From positions 1 to 8,924 of the forward strand of contig SXKQ01000079.1 of assembly GCA_005778045.1 (NCBI GenBank): a DNA stretch of 8,924 nt, in the 5' to 3' direction. This DNA comes from Planctomycetia bacterium. Its GTDB lineage: Bacteria > Planctomycetota > UBA1135 > GCA-002686595. The notes under the pieces were generated by a model that saw only the letters and a program-made list of their open reading frames with translations, was not told where the DNA came from and did not search any database. Position 1 is the first letter of the stretch; each line of letters begins with the position of its first letter. Positions 1 to 6,465 of the stretch are shown here, one piece after another. Position numbers and translations under genes: made by a program.

Positions 1-1305
1 AGCCCGAGCCGGCGGTAGGCCTGCACCAGCGCGGACGCGGCGTCCTGCACCTCGCTGCGCACGACGTCCCTGGCGTAGGAGCTCTCGCGCGCGAGCTTGG
101 CGAGCTTGGCCTCGAGCTCGAGGACCTTGCCGCGCGCGGGAGAGCTGCACGGGCACGGAGAACTTGAACAGGGCCTGTGGTTCGAAGGGGCTGCGATCGT
201 ACTTCGCACCCGACTGCTCACCGATGTCCTGCGAGGCGAACATGCCGAGGTCGAGCGCCGGCAGGAGCTGGCTCTCGGAAAGCTGCAAGTCGAGTTCGAG
301 CTGCGTGGGCTCGAGCGCGAGAGCGCGCAGTTCCGGTCGCTGGTCGAGCGCGAGAGCCACATCGCCCGGGATGAGCGTCGCCGCCGGGTCGCGCGCGGGC
401 GGGAACGCGCCCGGCAGCAGCGCGTCGGACGGCACTTGCGGCTCGCCAGCCTCGCTGCGCCAGTAGAGCGAGAGCAAGATGGCGGACTCCTGCAGGTCGG
501 GTTCGGCGCGCACGAGGCTCGCCTCGCGCTCGACGATCAGCCGCTGGTTGTCGATCAGGTTGATCGCGGCGATCTGGCCCTCCTCGACGAGGATCCGCAC
601 CTGCTGCTGTCGGCCCCTTGCAAGCTCGAGTTGCCGCTGCGCGACCGCGCGCTTGCGGCCGCTCGCCACCCACTTCCAGTAGGTCTGCGCCGCCTTGCGC
701 GTCGCCTCGAGTCGCTTGCCGGTCACGATCGGCTCGGCCTGCTCCTCTCCGATGCGCGCTTGCCACAGCGCGACGCGTCGCGGGTCGATCGAGAAGCCCT
801 GCAATACAGGCACGAGCACGCCGAGACGGAACTCGCCGGCCTCGTGCGTGCGCGCGCCGTCGTCGTAGGACGCGAAGTCGCCGCGCCCGATGCGGTAGCC
901 GCTGCTGACCGTCGCGCCGAATTCCTCAAGCGGCTGCTCGAGCGTGAAGTCCCCGCGCTGATTCTCGTAGTAGCCTTCCACGCCGAGCTTGCCCTGAGCA
1001 CCGAGCCGCGTGTCGAAGCCGCCGCGTGCCGCGAGCACGCGACCACGGGCAATCTCGAACTCCTCCAACGCAGCGAGCACGAGCGGGAAGTGCGTCTCGA
1101 CAGAGCCGAGCAGTATGTCGAGCTCGAGCGCCGAGCCTTGGCTCACCGGCGCGGCCCCGAGCACGGGCACGGAGGGCGCTGGTTCCGGACGCAGGCGCTC
1201 GATGACCGACGAGGCCGGCGGCAAGGGCAGCGAGCGACGCGGCGGTGGCGCGGACTGACACGCGCTGGCGCAGCAAGCCAGCCCGAGAAGCAAGCGGACG
1301 CGCAT
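1..1305 (-). CDS. TolC-type outer-membrane efflux channel, partial, one apparent frameshift
   Basis: Outer-membrane factor that would complete a tripartite exporter with the HlyD and ABC genes upstream. The start ATG (1305-1303) overlaps the HlyD stop in TGATG. The N-terminus is a short hydrophobic signal with clustered Cys (C11, C12, C16) followed by a Pro-rich stretch, so it is probably a lipoprotein, although the lipobox is imperfect. The OEP alpha-hairpin is clear: an amphipathic helix from about residue 196, GQIAAINLIDNQR at 243-255 and ESAILLSLYWR ending near 282. The second repeat has LSESQLLPALDLGM (about 342-355) and FKFSVPVQLSRA (about 380-391). After that the reading frame fails; the family-like continuation (RGKVLELEAKLAKLA, then RSEVQDAASALVQAYRRLG) is in another frame from about position 134 down to 1. 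About 435 residues are visible if the frame is restored. The last 50-70 residues expected for the family lie off the left edge. Family assignment is firm; the substrate is unknown. Confidence 0.9.
   Translation of the reverse strand, partial: MRVRLLLGLACCASACQSAPPPRRSLPLPPASSVIERLRPEPAPSVPVLGAAPVSQGSALELDILLGSVETHFPLVLAALEEFEIARGRVLAARGGFDTRLGAQGKLGVEGYYENQRGDFTLEQPLEEFGATVSSGYRIGRGDFASYDDGARTHEAGEFRLGVLVPVLQGFSIDPRRVALWQARIGEEQAEPIVTGKRLEATRKAAQTYWKWVASGRKRAVAQRQLELARGRQQQVRILVEEGQIAAINLIDNQRLIVEREASLVRAEPDLQESAILLSLYWRSEAGEPQVPSDALLPGAFPPARDPAATLIPGDVALALDQRPELRALALEPTQLELDLQLSESQLLPALDLGMFASQDIGEQSGAKYDRSPFEPQALFKFSVPVQLSRARQGPRARGQARQARARELLRQGRRAQRGAGRRVRAGAGLPPARA
131..140 (-). other. 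Apparent frameshift in the TolC-type gene
   Basis: Upstream of here the gene reads in the frame set by its ATG at 1305. Downstream, the sequence typical of the family is in the frame shifted by one. The switch falls in a CG dinucleotide run next to GGG (plus strand). Restoring one CG unit gives PVQLSRARGKV, which matches my recollection of the family spacing better than deleting one base (PVQLSARGKV). It could be a sequencing or assembly error, or a real slippage mutation that removes the C-terminal end of the protein. Confidence 0.8.
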
Positions 1306-2666
1306 CACTTCTTCTTCTCGCCGCCCTTGGACTTCGACTTGCCGCCGTCCTTGTCCGCAGTCTCGTCGGGAGCGCTGGCGATCGACGGCGGGAAGGCGTT
1401 CAACTGCCGCCACATCTCGTAGCCGAGGCTGACGTCCTCGAGCAGCACCCAGCCGGTCGCGCGCGCCCCTTGTCGCAAGTAGCGTCGGTCCGGCCAAGGT
1501 ACATCGTCGGAGTCCGGCGAGACGAGCATGCGGAAGCGCCCATCGCCGCCGCCTTGAGCATCGACGAAACTGACGACGCCACCGAACGTGCCGACGGCAA
1601 CCGACGGCCAGCCAGCGAACTGAACGGCGGGCCAGCCCTCGAACTGCAGCCGGACCTTGCGACCGGGAGTGACGAGCGGCGCATCGTTGCCGCGCACCCA
1701 CAGCTCGGTGGCGAGCCGCTCGGTGTCGGGGATCAGCTCGATCAGCGGATCGCCCTGCGAGAGCAGGTCGGCCGAGTTCGCCGCGTGCACGCGCAATATG
1801 TATCCGTCACGCGGAGCCACGACGACCTGCGTCTTCTGGCGTTCGGCCTTGGTGCGCGCGTCGAGCAGATCCTTCTCCGCCACCTTCAGCTTCTGCACGG
1901 CTTCCTCGCGCGAGGAGCGTGTCGACTCGATCTTGGCGCGCTGCTCGGCAGCGGTCTTGTCGACGCTCGCCATCTTGGCCTCCTCTTCAGCATGCGCCTG
2001 GTTGACCTTCGCCTTGGCGGCTTCGACCTTGGCCTGCGCGGCGAGCGCATCGGCCTCCGCCTTCTCGAAGTCGAGCTTGCTCGCAACACCCTTGGTGAAG
2101 AGCGTCCACTTGCGTTCGCGATCGGTGCGCTTTTGCTCGCTCTCGGCTTCGTTGCCCACAAGATCTTGCTCGGCCGCGCGCACCTTCTGGATTGCATTGC
2201 GCAAGTCGGCCTCCGCCGACGAGACAGCGGTCTCGCGCGCGTCCTCGAGGAACACGAGCTGGGCGTCGTACTGCAGCACCGAGGAATTCGCCGCTTGGAC
2301 CTTGGCCAGCGCCAGCTGCACGCTCTGGTCGAGCCGCAACGCGAACTCGGGATCCTGGTCGGCGAGCTCCGCGAGTAAGTCGCCGCGCGCCACGCGTTGA
2401 CCTTCTTGCACGTGCAGCTTGGCGAGCCGACCCGAAACCGGCGCGGGAAGGACCTGCGTGCGATCGAGCGGATCGAACGCCGTGACGCGGCCTGCCCCCG
2501 AGATGTTCTGCCGCCAAGGCACGAGCAAGAGCACCGGCGGCAAGATCAGGAGAATCAGGAACACCCACAGCGCGAGCTTGCGCGTGCCGCGCGGCGGGCG
2601 CACGGAGCGCTGAGCCGGCAAGTCGAGCGGCTCGCTCGCGGGAGCGACGGAATGCGTGGAACTCAT
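1305..2666 (-). CDS. HlyD-family periplasmic adaptor (membrane fusion protein)
   Basis: Links the inner-membrane ABC exporter to the outer-membrane channel. 453 aa. I chose the ATG at 2666 because it overlaps the exporter's stop as ATGA; the longer reading to 2771 would add a residue stretch unlike the family. Layout: Pro-rich cytoplasmic N-terminus (1-30), one membrane helix (about 31-50), first half of the lipoyl/barrel-sandwich domain (QVLPAPVSGRLAKLHVQEGQ, 71-90), and a long Ala/Lys/Glu-rich antiparallel coiled coil (about 108-280). The coiled-coil tip is near FTKGVASKLDFEKAE (190-204), where the channel would dock. The second lipoyl half is VVVAPRDGYILRVHA (281-295), then a beta-barrel region with a doubled GWP motif (EGWPAVQF and AGWPSVAV, 343-358). 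The C-terminus is a charged tail rich in Lys and Gly (440-453). No frame problem is visible. Cargo is unknown. Confidence 0.92.
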   Translation of the reverse strand: MSSTHSVAPASEPLDLPAQRSVRPPRGTRKLALWVFLILLILPPVLLLVPWRQNISGAGRVTAFDPLDRTQVLPAPVSGRLAKLHVQEGQRVARGDLLAELADQDPEFALRLDQSVQLALAKVQAANSSVLQYDAQLVFLEDARETAVSSAEADLRNAIQKVRAAEQDLVGNEAESEQKRTDRERKWTLFTKGVASKLDFEKAEADALAAQAKVEAAKAKVNQAHAEEEAKMASVDKTAAEQRAKIESTRSSREEAVQKLKVAEKDLLDARTKAERQKTQVVVAPRDGYILRVHAANSADLLSQGDPLIELIPDTERLATELWVRGNDAPLVTPGRKVRLQFEGWPAVQFAGWPSVAVGTFGGVVSFVDAQGGGDGRFRMLVSPDSDDVPWPDRRYLRQGARATGWVLLEDVSLGYEMWRQLNAFPPSIASAPDETADKDGGKSKSKGGEKKK

Positions 2667-4836
2667 GCGACACCTCCGACACGGCGCTCGACGCGTCCCT
2701 CCGGGAGACGCAGCTCGTAGGAGCAGCGAGCGGCGACCGCTGGGTCGTCGGACACGAGCACCACGGTCCAACGTCGATCGGCGGCGAGCAGGGAATCGAG
2801 CAGCGCGGCGCGCATCGGAGCAGGCAACGTGTCGACGAGGTCATCGACGACGATGAGCTTGGGCCGCGACGCGATCGCGCGCGCAAGGAGCAGCCGGCGA
2901 GACTGGCGCTCGGAGAGCGGATGGCCTTCGCCGTCGAGCTCGTTTTCGAGACCGTCCGGCAGCAGGGCGATGTCGCGCGTGAGGCCGACGCACTCCAGCG
3001 CCATGCGCACGTCGTCATCGCTCACCGACGAACGACCGACGCGCACGTTGTCGCGCAGGCTCGCCGCAAGGAACTCCGAGCCGCTCGCGATGGCGACCAG
3101 CTCGCGCAGGGACTCCGTCGACAGCTCGCGCAAGTCGCGTCCATCGAGGCGGATCGATCCGCGCGCCGGCTGGAGCAGGGCCCAGAGGAGCTGCACGAAC
3201 GAGCTCTTGCCCGCTCCGGCGGGTCCCGTCACGCACAGCGACGCGCCCGCGGGCAACTCGAGCGACACGCCGCTGAACAACGTACGCCCCGAGCGCTCGA
3301 CAGCGGCTTCCTGCAGCGTCAGCTCCACGCCTTGCGCCGAGCGCGGCAGCGCGTGGTGCTCGCCCGAGCGGTCCTCGAGCGGCAAGTCGAGCAGGTGGCC
3401 GAGCTTGTCGGTTGCAGCCATCACCACGTAGAACTTCTCGAGGTGGTTGTCGAGCTTGGCAGTCGCGTCGACCACGATCGACACGACGATCTCCGCCGCG
3501 ACGAGCTGGCCGAGCGAGAGCTCGCCTTGGATCACCAGCCAGCCACCGATCGCGAGCAACGCAGTGCTCGCCAGCGCGCGCAGCCCGAGCGCACCGAGTG
3601 TCTGGGCGAAGATCGCGCGGAAGTGCTCCTTGCGCCGCGCCACGTAGCGGCTGGCGAGTCGGTCGCTGCGCTCGTAGATCCACTGCTGCGCGCCCGCGGT
3701 CTTGAAGGTGCGCGGATTGCGCGCGATTTCCTGCAGCCACGCCACGGTCTCGTACTTGACTTTGCTCTCCTCGATCGCGGTGCGGATCGCGCCGCGCAGC
3801 GGCACGAGGATCACCAGAGCGACGAGCAGGATCAGCACGATGTCGAACGCGAGCAGCAGCGGGTGATAGAACGCGAGCAGCAAGAGGCCCACGAACAGGC
3901 TGAGCAGGAGCGCGATGCCGTCGAGCAAGATCGTGGCCCCGAGCTTCTGCAGCGTGGCGACCTCAAGGAAGCGATTGACGAGCTCCGGCCCGTAGTGCGG
4001 TGCTCCGTCGCGCACGCGCGGCAGGCGTGCGGCGAGGTCGGCGAGCATGCGCACGAACAGGCGTCGCTGCAGCACTTCGACGATCCACACTTGCGTGGCA
4101 CTCAAGGCGCCCGCGAGCACGAGCCCGAGCAACAGCATGCCCGCCACGACGATCACCGGCGGAATCGCTCCGCCCATGGCAACGAAGTTGACGAGCGCCT
4201 GAGCCGCGATCGGAGTCGCGAGCTGCAGCACGCCGATCGCGACGGCGAACGCCGCGACGCTCAGAATCTCGCCGCGATCCGGACGGATCAGGAGCAACAG
4301 GCGACGCCATGGCGTCGGGCCATGGGCCGCGTGACCGTCGTCGTGCCCGTGGCCGCGCGAAGAAGCCGCCGCGTTGGGCGTGGCGAGGTCGAGCGCCACC
4401 CACGCGACCGTCTCTGTCACCTGCGGGTACTCGCGCTCGAAGTCGTCGCGCGCAAGCTCGATCTCATGCTCGGCGAGCCCTTCGCCATAGCGTGCGAGAC
4501 GAACGCGACCGCCGGTCAGGGCGAACAGCGCGAGCCAATGCCGGCTCCCGAGGCGTGCTGGAGCTCGGCGCCCACGACCTGCCCCATCTCCAGCTGCGCC
4601 TCGGCCGCTGCGAGCGGACCGTCGATGCGCTGGGTGCGCAGCCCCTCGTCGTGCGCCGCACGGGCAAGCCACTCGCGTCCATCGATGGGCTGCGCGCCCT
4701 CGTCAGGGCGGGTCTGCGCGAGTCGACGCTCGAGCTCGCCGCTGGCGCTGGGCATGCCGAGCTGCTCGGCGAGCCGCTGCAGCACGCGTCCGGCGTGCGC
4801 GAGTTCCGCGCGCGAGCCGTGGAACGAAGCGCTCAA
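2663..4836 (-). CDS. ABC exporter with C39-like N-terminal domain and degenerate ATPase, apparent frameshift
   Basis: Inner-membrane permease/ATPase fusion of the exporter. The start ATG at 4836 overlaps the regulator stop (ATGA); the stop at 2663 overlaps the adaptor start (ATGA). With one base restored near 4550 it encodes 724 aa, close to the usual 700-730 for peptidase-domain exporters. Order: C39-like domain (about 10-140) with no Cys in its first 100 residues, so it is probably a non-catalytic cargo-binding domain; a His-rich linker (GHGHDDGHAAHG, about 162-173); six membrane helices (about 191-456); nucleotide-binding domain (about 505-724). Walker A is normal (GPAGAGKSS, about 538-546). 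The signature is LSERQ (641-645) instead of LSGGQ, Walker B reads LIVVDD (661-666) with Asp where the catalytic Glu normally sits, the Q-loop Gln is absent, and Asp697 replaces the H-loop His. It may therefore hydrolyse ATP poorly or by a variant mechanism. I recall relatives with similar changes, which suggests a subfamily trait rather than decay. Substrate unknown. Confidence 0.88.
4545..4556 (-). other. Apparent frameshift in the ABC exporter gene
   Basis: The frame starting at 4836 encodes the N-terminal domain up to about GAELQHASG and then ends at a stop at 4516. The exporter continues in the next frame from GSRHWLALFALTGG, with no gap in domain content. One missing base explains this, most simply in the CCC run at 4547-4549 (plus strand). 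As written, the product would be a 106-residue fragment, and the rest would lack a proper start. Confidence 0.85.
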
Positions 4837-5165
4837 GCACGCCTCCGAGAGACGAACAGCGAGACGAGCTCGCGCACGTCGCGGTGACGCTCGACTTCGT
4901 GCCGCAGGGGACGGTCGAGCAGCAGGCGGTAGGTGTTGCGGCGGCCCTCGCGGCCGCGCTCGAGGAAGCCCTCATGCTCCAAGTCGTTCACGATCGCGCC
5001 CACGGCACGCTCGGTGATGCCGATGCGCTGGGCCATGTCGCGCAGGCGCGGCGAGTCGCCCTGCGCCAGGCAGATCAGCACGTGGGCGTGGTTGGAAAGA
5101 AACGTCCAGCGCTGGCTGGCCGGTTCAGACGGCTGGGGGGAGCTTCGGCGGGTGGTGCGCACCAT
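4833..5165 (-). CDS. MarR-like winged helix-turn-helix regulator
   Basis: Small DNA-binding protein of 110 aa, first gene of the export operon and its likely regulator. The helix-turn-helix is at about 40-62 (RLRDMAQRIGITERAVGAIV), followed by a wing (about 68-82, ending GREGRRNTYRL). The block before it, WTFLSNHAHVLICLA (20-34), is characteristic of a common family of short winged-helix regulators. There is no room for a separate ligand domain. The N-terminal 19 residues are Ser/Pro/Arg-rich and look disordered; the C-terminus is Arg-rich. The start ATG at 5165 has only a weak purine stretch (GAGAA) upstream. Its stop overlaps the exporter start by four bases. Autoregulation through the inverted repeats just upstream is plausible but inferred. 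The effector is unknown. Confidence 0.85.
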   Translation of the reverse strand: MVRTTRRSSPQPSEPASQRWTFLSNHAHVLICLAQGDSPRLRDMAQRIGITERAVGAIVNDLEHEGFLERGREGRRNTYRLLLDRPLRHEVERHRDVRELVSLFVSRRRA

Positions 5166-5191
5166 GGGGTTCTCGGCGTGGGTCGCCTCTT

Positions 5192-5221
5192 GATATAAGA
5201 ACCGCAGTTCCTCAATTTCAC
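5192..5221 (-). promoter_or_regulatory. Candidate promoter of the regulator-exporter operon
   Basis: An AT-rich island in otherwise GC-rich sequence. On the minus strand GTGAAA (5221-5216) and TATATC (5197-5192) are spaced 18 bases apart and each matches the sigma-70 consensus at four of six positions. It lies 27-56 bases upstream of the regulator ATG. An imperfect palindrome (AGGAAC TGCG GTTCTT, 5212-5197) fills the spacer and could be an operator. Confidence 0.4.
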
Positions 5222-5243
5222 TTCCGGCATTTCCGTGCCGGAA
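5222..5243. promoter_or_regulatory. Perfect 8+8 inverted repeat, candidate operator or terminator
   Basis: TTCCGGCA (5222-5229), a six-base spacer, then TGCCGGAA (5236-5243), an exact reverse complement. It abuts the candidate -35 box of the regulator operon and starts right after the stop of the SnoaL-like gene. No T-run follows on the minus strand, so an operator is at least as likely as an intrinsic terminator for the upstream gene. Confidence 0.5.
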
Positions 5244-5627
5244 TCAGCCGCCACGCATGCTCTCGAAGGGCAGGTGCGTGTCCGCGAACACCTGCCAGAG
5301 GGAGACGAGCCCCCCGCGCACCTCGGCACGGATGGCGATCGGGATCCGCCAGGCGCGCTCCCGGCGCCCCCGGAACGAACCCGAGGCGTGGCCGAGGAGC
5401 AGCACGCCTCCAGCGCCGGGCTGCTCCTTCTCGATCTCGATCTGGTAGTCGGGGAAGGTGGCGAAGTAGCCCCGCCAGCCCTCCATCAGGGTGTCCCGGC
5501 CCTCGAAGCGACGCCCGTGGGCATCGATGAACGCGACGTCGGGAGCGAGCGTGGTCGCCACGCCGAGCGGATCCCGCCGGTTGATCGCCGCGATCGTGCA
5601 GCGCACGGCTTCGAGTTCCTGACCCAC
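5244..5627 (-). CDS. SnoaL/NTF2-like small protein
   Basis: Predicted cone-shaped alpha+beta barrel protein of the SnoaL-like group, which includes small cyclases, isomerases and many uncharacterised members; no specific reaction can be assigned. From GTG at 5627 the product is 127 aa, the normal size. Seen: N-terminal helix ELEAVRCTIAAINRRD, the characteristic LAPDVAFIDAHGRRFEGRD (first strand and turn), GYFATFPDYQIEIE, then strands VLLLGHASGSF and GLVSLWQVFADTH. Start choice: the open frame runs further up to 5786, but residues upstream of 5627 are Arg-rich and unlike the fold, and would overlap the divergent lipoprotein gene. TTG at 5636 is an alternative. There is no clear ribosome binding site. 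It ends one base before the inverted repeat that precedes the export operon, but has no evident functional link to it. Confidence 0.75.
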   Translation of the reverse strand: MGQELEAVRCTIAAINRRDPLGVATTLAPDVAFIDAHGRRFEGRDTLMEGWRGYFATFPDYQIEIEKEQPGAGGVLLLGHASGSFRGRRERAWRIPIAIRAEVRGGLVSLWQVFADTHLPFESMRGG

Positions 5628-5634
5628 CGCAAGC

Positions 5635-5663
5635 AATCTAGTCAGCGCAAACCCCCGCGTCGA
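5635..5663 (-). promoter_or_regulatory. Weak candidate promoter for the SnoaL-like gene
   Basis: On the minus strand TCGACG (5663-5658) and TAGATT (5640-5635) are separated by 17 bases, each matching four of six consensus positions. The -10 box ends seven bases before the GTG at 5627, so the transcript could be leaderless, which would fit the missing ribosome binding site. This is speculative. Confidence 0.25.
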
Positions 5664-5695
5664 CCCTCGCCAACTGCGCACCGCAGCCCGGTTGC

Positions 5696-5714
5696 CGCCC
5701 CGCGCGTCGGGGCG
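5696..5714 (+). other. GC stem-loop before the DUF4920 gene
   Basis: CGCCCCG, five-base loop, CGGGGCG: a perfect 7-bp stem ending 13 bases before the ATG at 5728. It leaves the AGGG ribosome binding site free. It may influence translation or be chance in GC-rich sequence. Confidence 0.3.
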
Positions 5715-5727
5715 CAGACTAGGGCGC

Positions 5728-6090
5728 ATGAAGCCGATCCTGCTCGCGTCCCTGCTCGCTCTCGCCGCCTGCGCCTCGACTCCCAAGGACAGCTACGGAG
5801 TTGGCGCCAACGGCACCCCGCGCGTCGAGGCCACGACGCTGATGGCGAACCCCGCGCTCTACGACGGCACGCCGGTGCTCTTCACGGGCACGATCGACAC
5901 GGTGTGTCCGAAGGCCGGCTGCTGGGTGCGCTTCGGCTCGGGAGAGACCGCGCTGATGGTCACGTTCAAGGACCGCGCCTTCACGCTCCCGCTCGACTGC
6001 AATGGCCGCGAAGCCAACGTCGAGGGCGTGTTCACGCTGCGCCCTGACGGCAAGCGCACGTTCGTCGCGACGGGCGTGCAGCTGCTCTGA
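5728..6090 (+). CDS. DUF4920-family lipoprotein
   Basis: Small exported lipoprotein of 120 aa with no established function. The signal peptide is short with a good lipobox, LAAC (12-15), so the mature protein would begin at Cys15 and be membrane-anchored. The DUF4920 core follows: LYDGTPVLFTGTIDTVCPKAGCW (a beta-rich OB-like opening with Cys60 and Cys65 as CxxxxC), LMVTFKDRAFTLPLDCNG (with Cys91), and a closing strand ANVEGVFTL. The paired Cys suggest a disulfide or metal site; this is inference. Start ATG at 5728 is preceded by AGGG about seven bases upstream. It is the only plus-strand gene here, divergent from the SnoaL-like gene and convergent with the small membrane protein. Confidence 0.88.
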   Translation: MKPILLASLLALAACASTPKDSYGVGANGTPRVEATTLMANPALYDGTPVLFTGTIDTVCPKAGCWVRFGSGETALMVTFKDRAFTLPLDCNGREANVEGVFTLRPDGKRTFVATGVQLL

Positions 6091-6127
6091 GCCGCGGCCC
6101 TCAGGCTCAGCCTCTCAGGCGCGGCTC
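6089..6127. terminator. Candidate bidirectional stem-loop between convergent genes
   Basis: GAGCCGCG (6089-6096) pairs exactly with CGCGGCTC (6120-6127), and a nested repeat AGGCT-C-AGCCT (6103-6113) lies in the loop. It covers both facing stop codons (6090 and 6115). No T-run follows on either strand, so it is a weak candidate for an intrinsic terminator. Confidence 0.35.
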
Positions 6128-6384
6128 ACGCTGCCGCGCGATCCGCCGAGCACGCCGAGGTCCGCGAGCACCGCGAGCGTGACCGCCACGGTGTAGAGCC
6201 CCGACACCTCGCGGTTGCTGTTGACGATCCACGCGTAGGTGATCGTGGTCAATGGCAAGAACAGGAAGCCGAGCAACGGCCAAGCCACACTCTCGTAGGC
6301 CGTGTCGAGGTAGTCGGTGATCCACAGCACCACGAGCACGAACCGCGGGAAGGCAAGGCCGAGACATCCAAGGAGGCAGCCCAT
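6115..6384 (-). CDS. Small three-helix membrane protein, function unknown
   Basis: 89 aa. Three predicted membrane segments: GCLLGCLGLAFPRFVLVVLW (2-21), a second around AWPLLGFLFLPLTTITYAW (34-52), and a third around GLYTVAVTLAVLADLGVL (62-79). The segment WITDYLDTAYESVAWPLLG resembles a family of short uncharacterised bacterial membrane proteins that I recognise by pattern but cannot name. The ATG at 6384 fits the usual MGCLL-type N-terminus of such proteins, but no good ribosome binding site is visible. A TTGACC box (6421-6416, minus strand) lies upstream, without a convincing -10. It converges on the DUF4920 gene. Confidence 0.7.
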   Translation of the reverse strand: MGCLLGCLGLAFPRFVLVVLWITDYLDTAYESVAWPLLGFLFLPLTTITYAWIVNSNREVSGLYTVAVTLAVLADLGVLGGSRGSVSRA

Positions 6385-6439
6385 CGTTCGAGCAGTTTCC
6401 GGCTTAGACGCGCGGGGTCAAGAACGGCGCGCGGGAAGT

Positions 6440-6460
6440 GCGCCGCGTCCGGCGCGGCGC
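6440..6460 (-). terminator. GC hairpin downstream of the sulfatase
   Basis: GCGCCGCG (6440-6447) and CGCGGCGC (6453-6460) form a perfect 8-bp stem with a five-base loop, beginning five bases after the sulfatase stop. There is no clean T-run after it. Position favours a terminator. Confidence 0.45.
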
Positions 6461-6465
6461 TGGGC

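Noticed and set aside
97..2378. Long plus-strand open frames antisense to the channel and adaptor genes
   Set aside because: Low-complexity Arg/Leu/Ala-rich translations without domains. The minus-strand frames carry clear TolC and HlyD features.
2667..2771. Upstream extension of the HlyD gene to an ATG at 2771
   Set aside because: The added residues are Arg-rich and lie inside the exporter's ATPase domain. The ATG at 2666 gives the ATGA overlap and a normal N-terminus.
4545..4556. Programmed ribosomal frameshift in the exporter
   Set aside because: No slippery heptamer or obvious stimulatory structure was seen, and I know of no such precedent for this family; an indel is simpler.
2921..5017. 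A 698-residue open frame on the plus strand, antisense to the exporter
   Set aside because: Composition is Arg/Glu/Gln/His-rich with no recognisable domain. It mirrors the exporter and crosses its frameshift; such long antisense frames are expected at this GC content.
5628..5786. Longer SnoaL-like protein from ATG at 5729 or 5786
   Set aside because: The extra residues are Arg-rich, unlike the fold, and would overlap the start of the divergent lipoprotein gene.
5859..6059. Minus-strand frame inside the DUF4920 gene
   Set aside because: No domain or signal; it lies opposite a well-supported lipoprotein gene.
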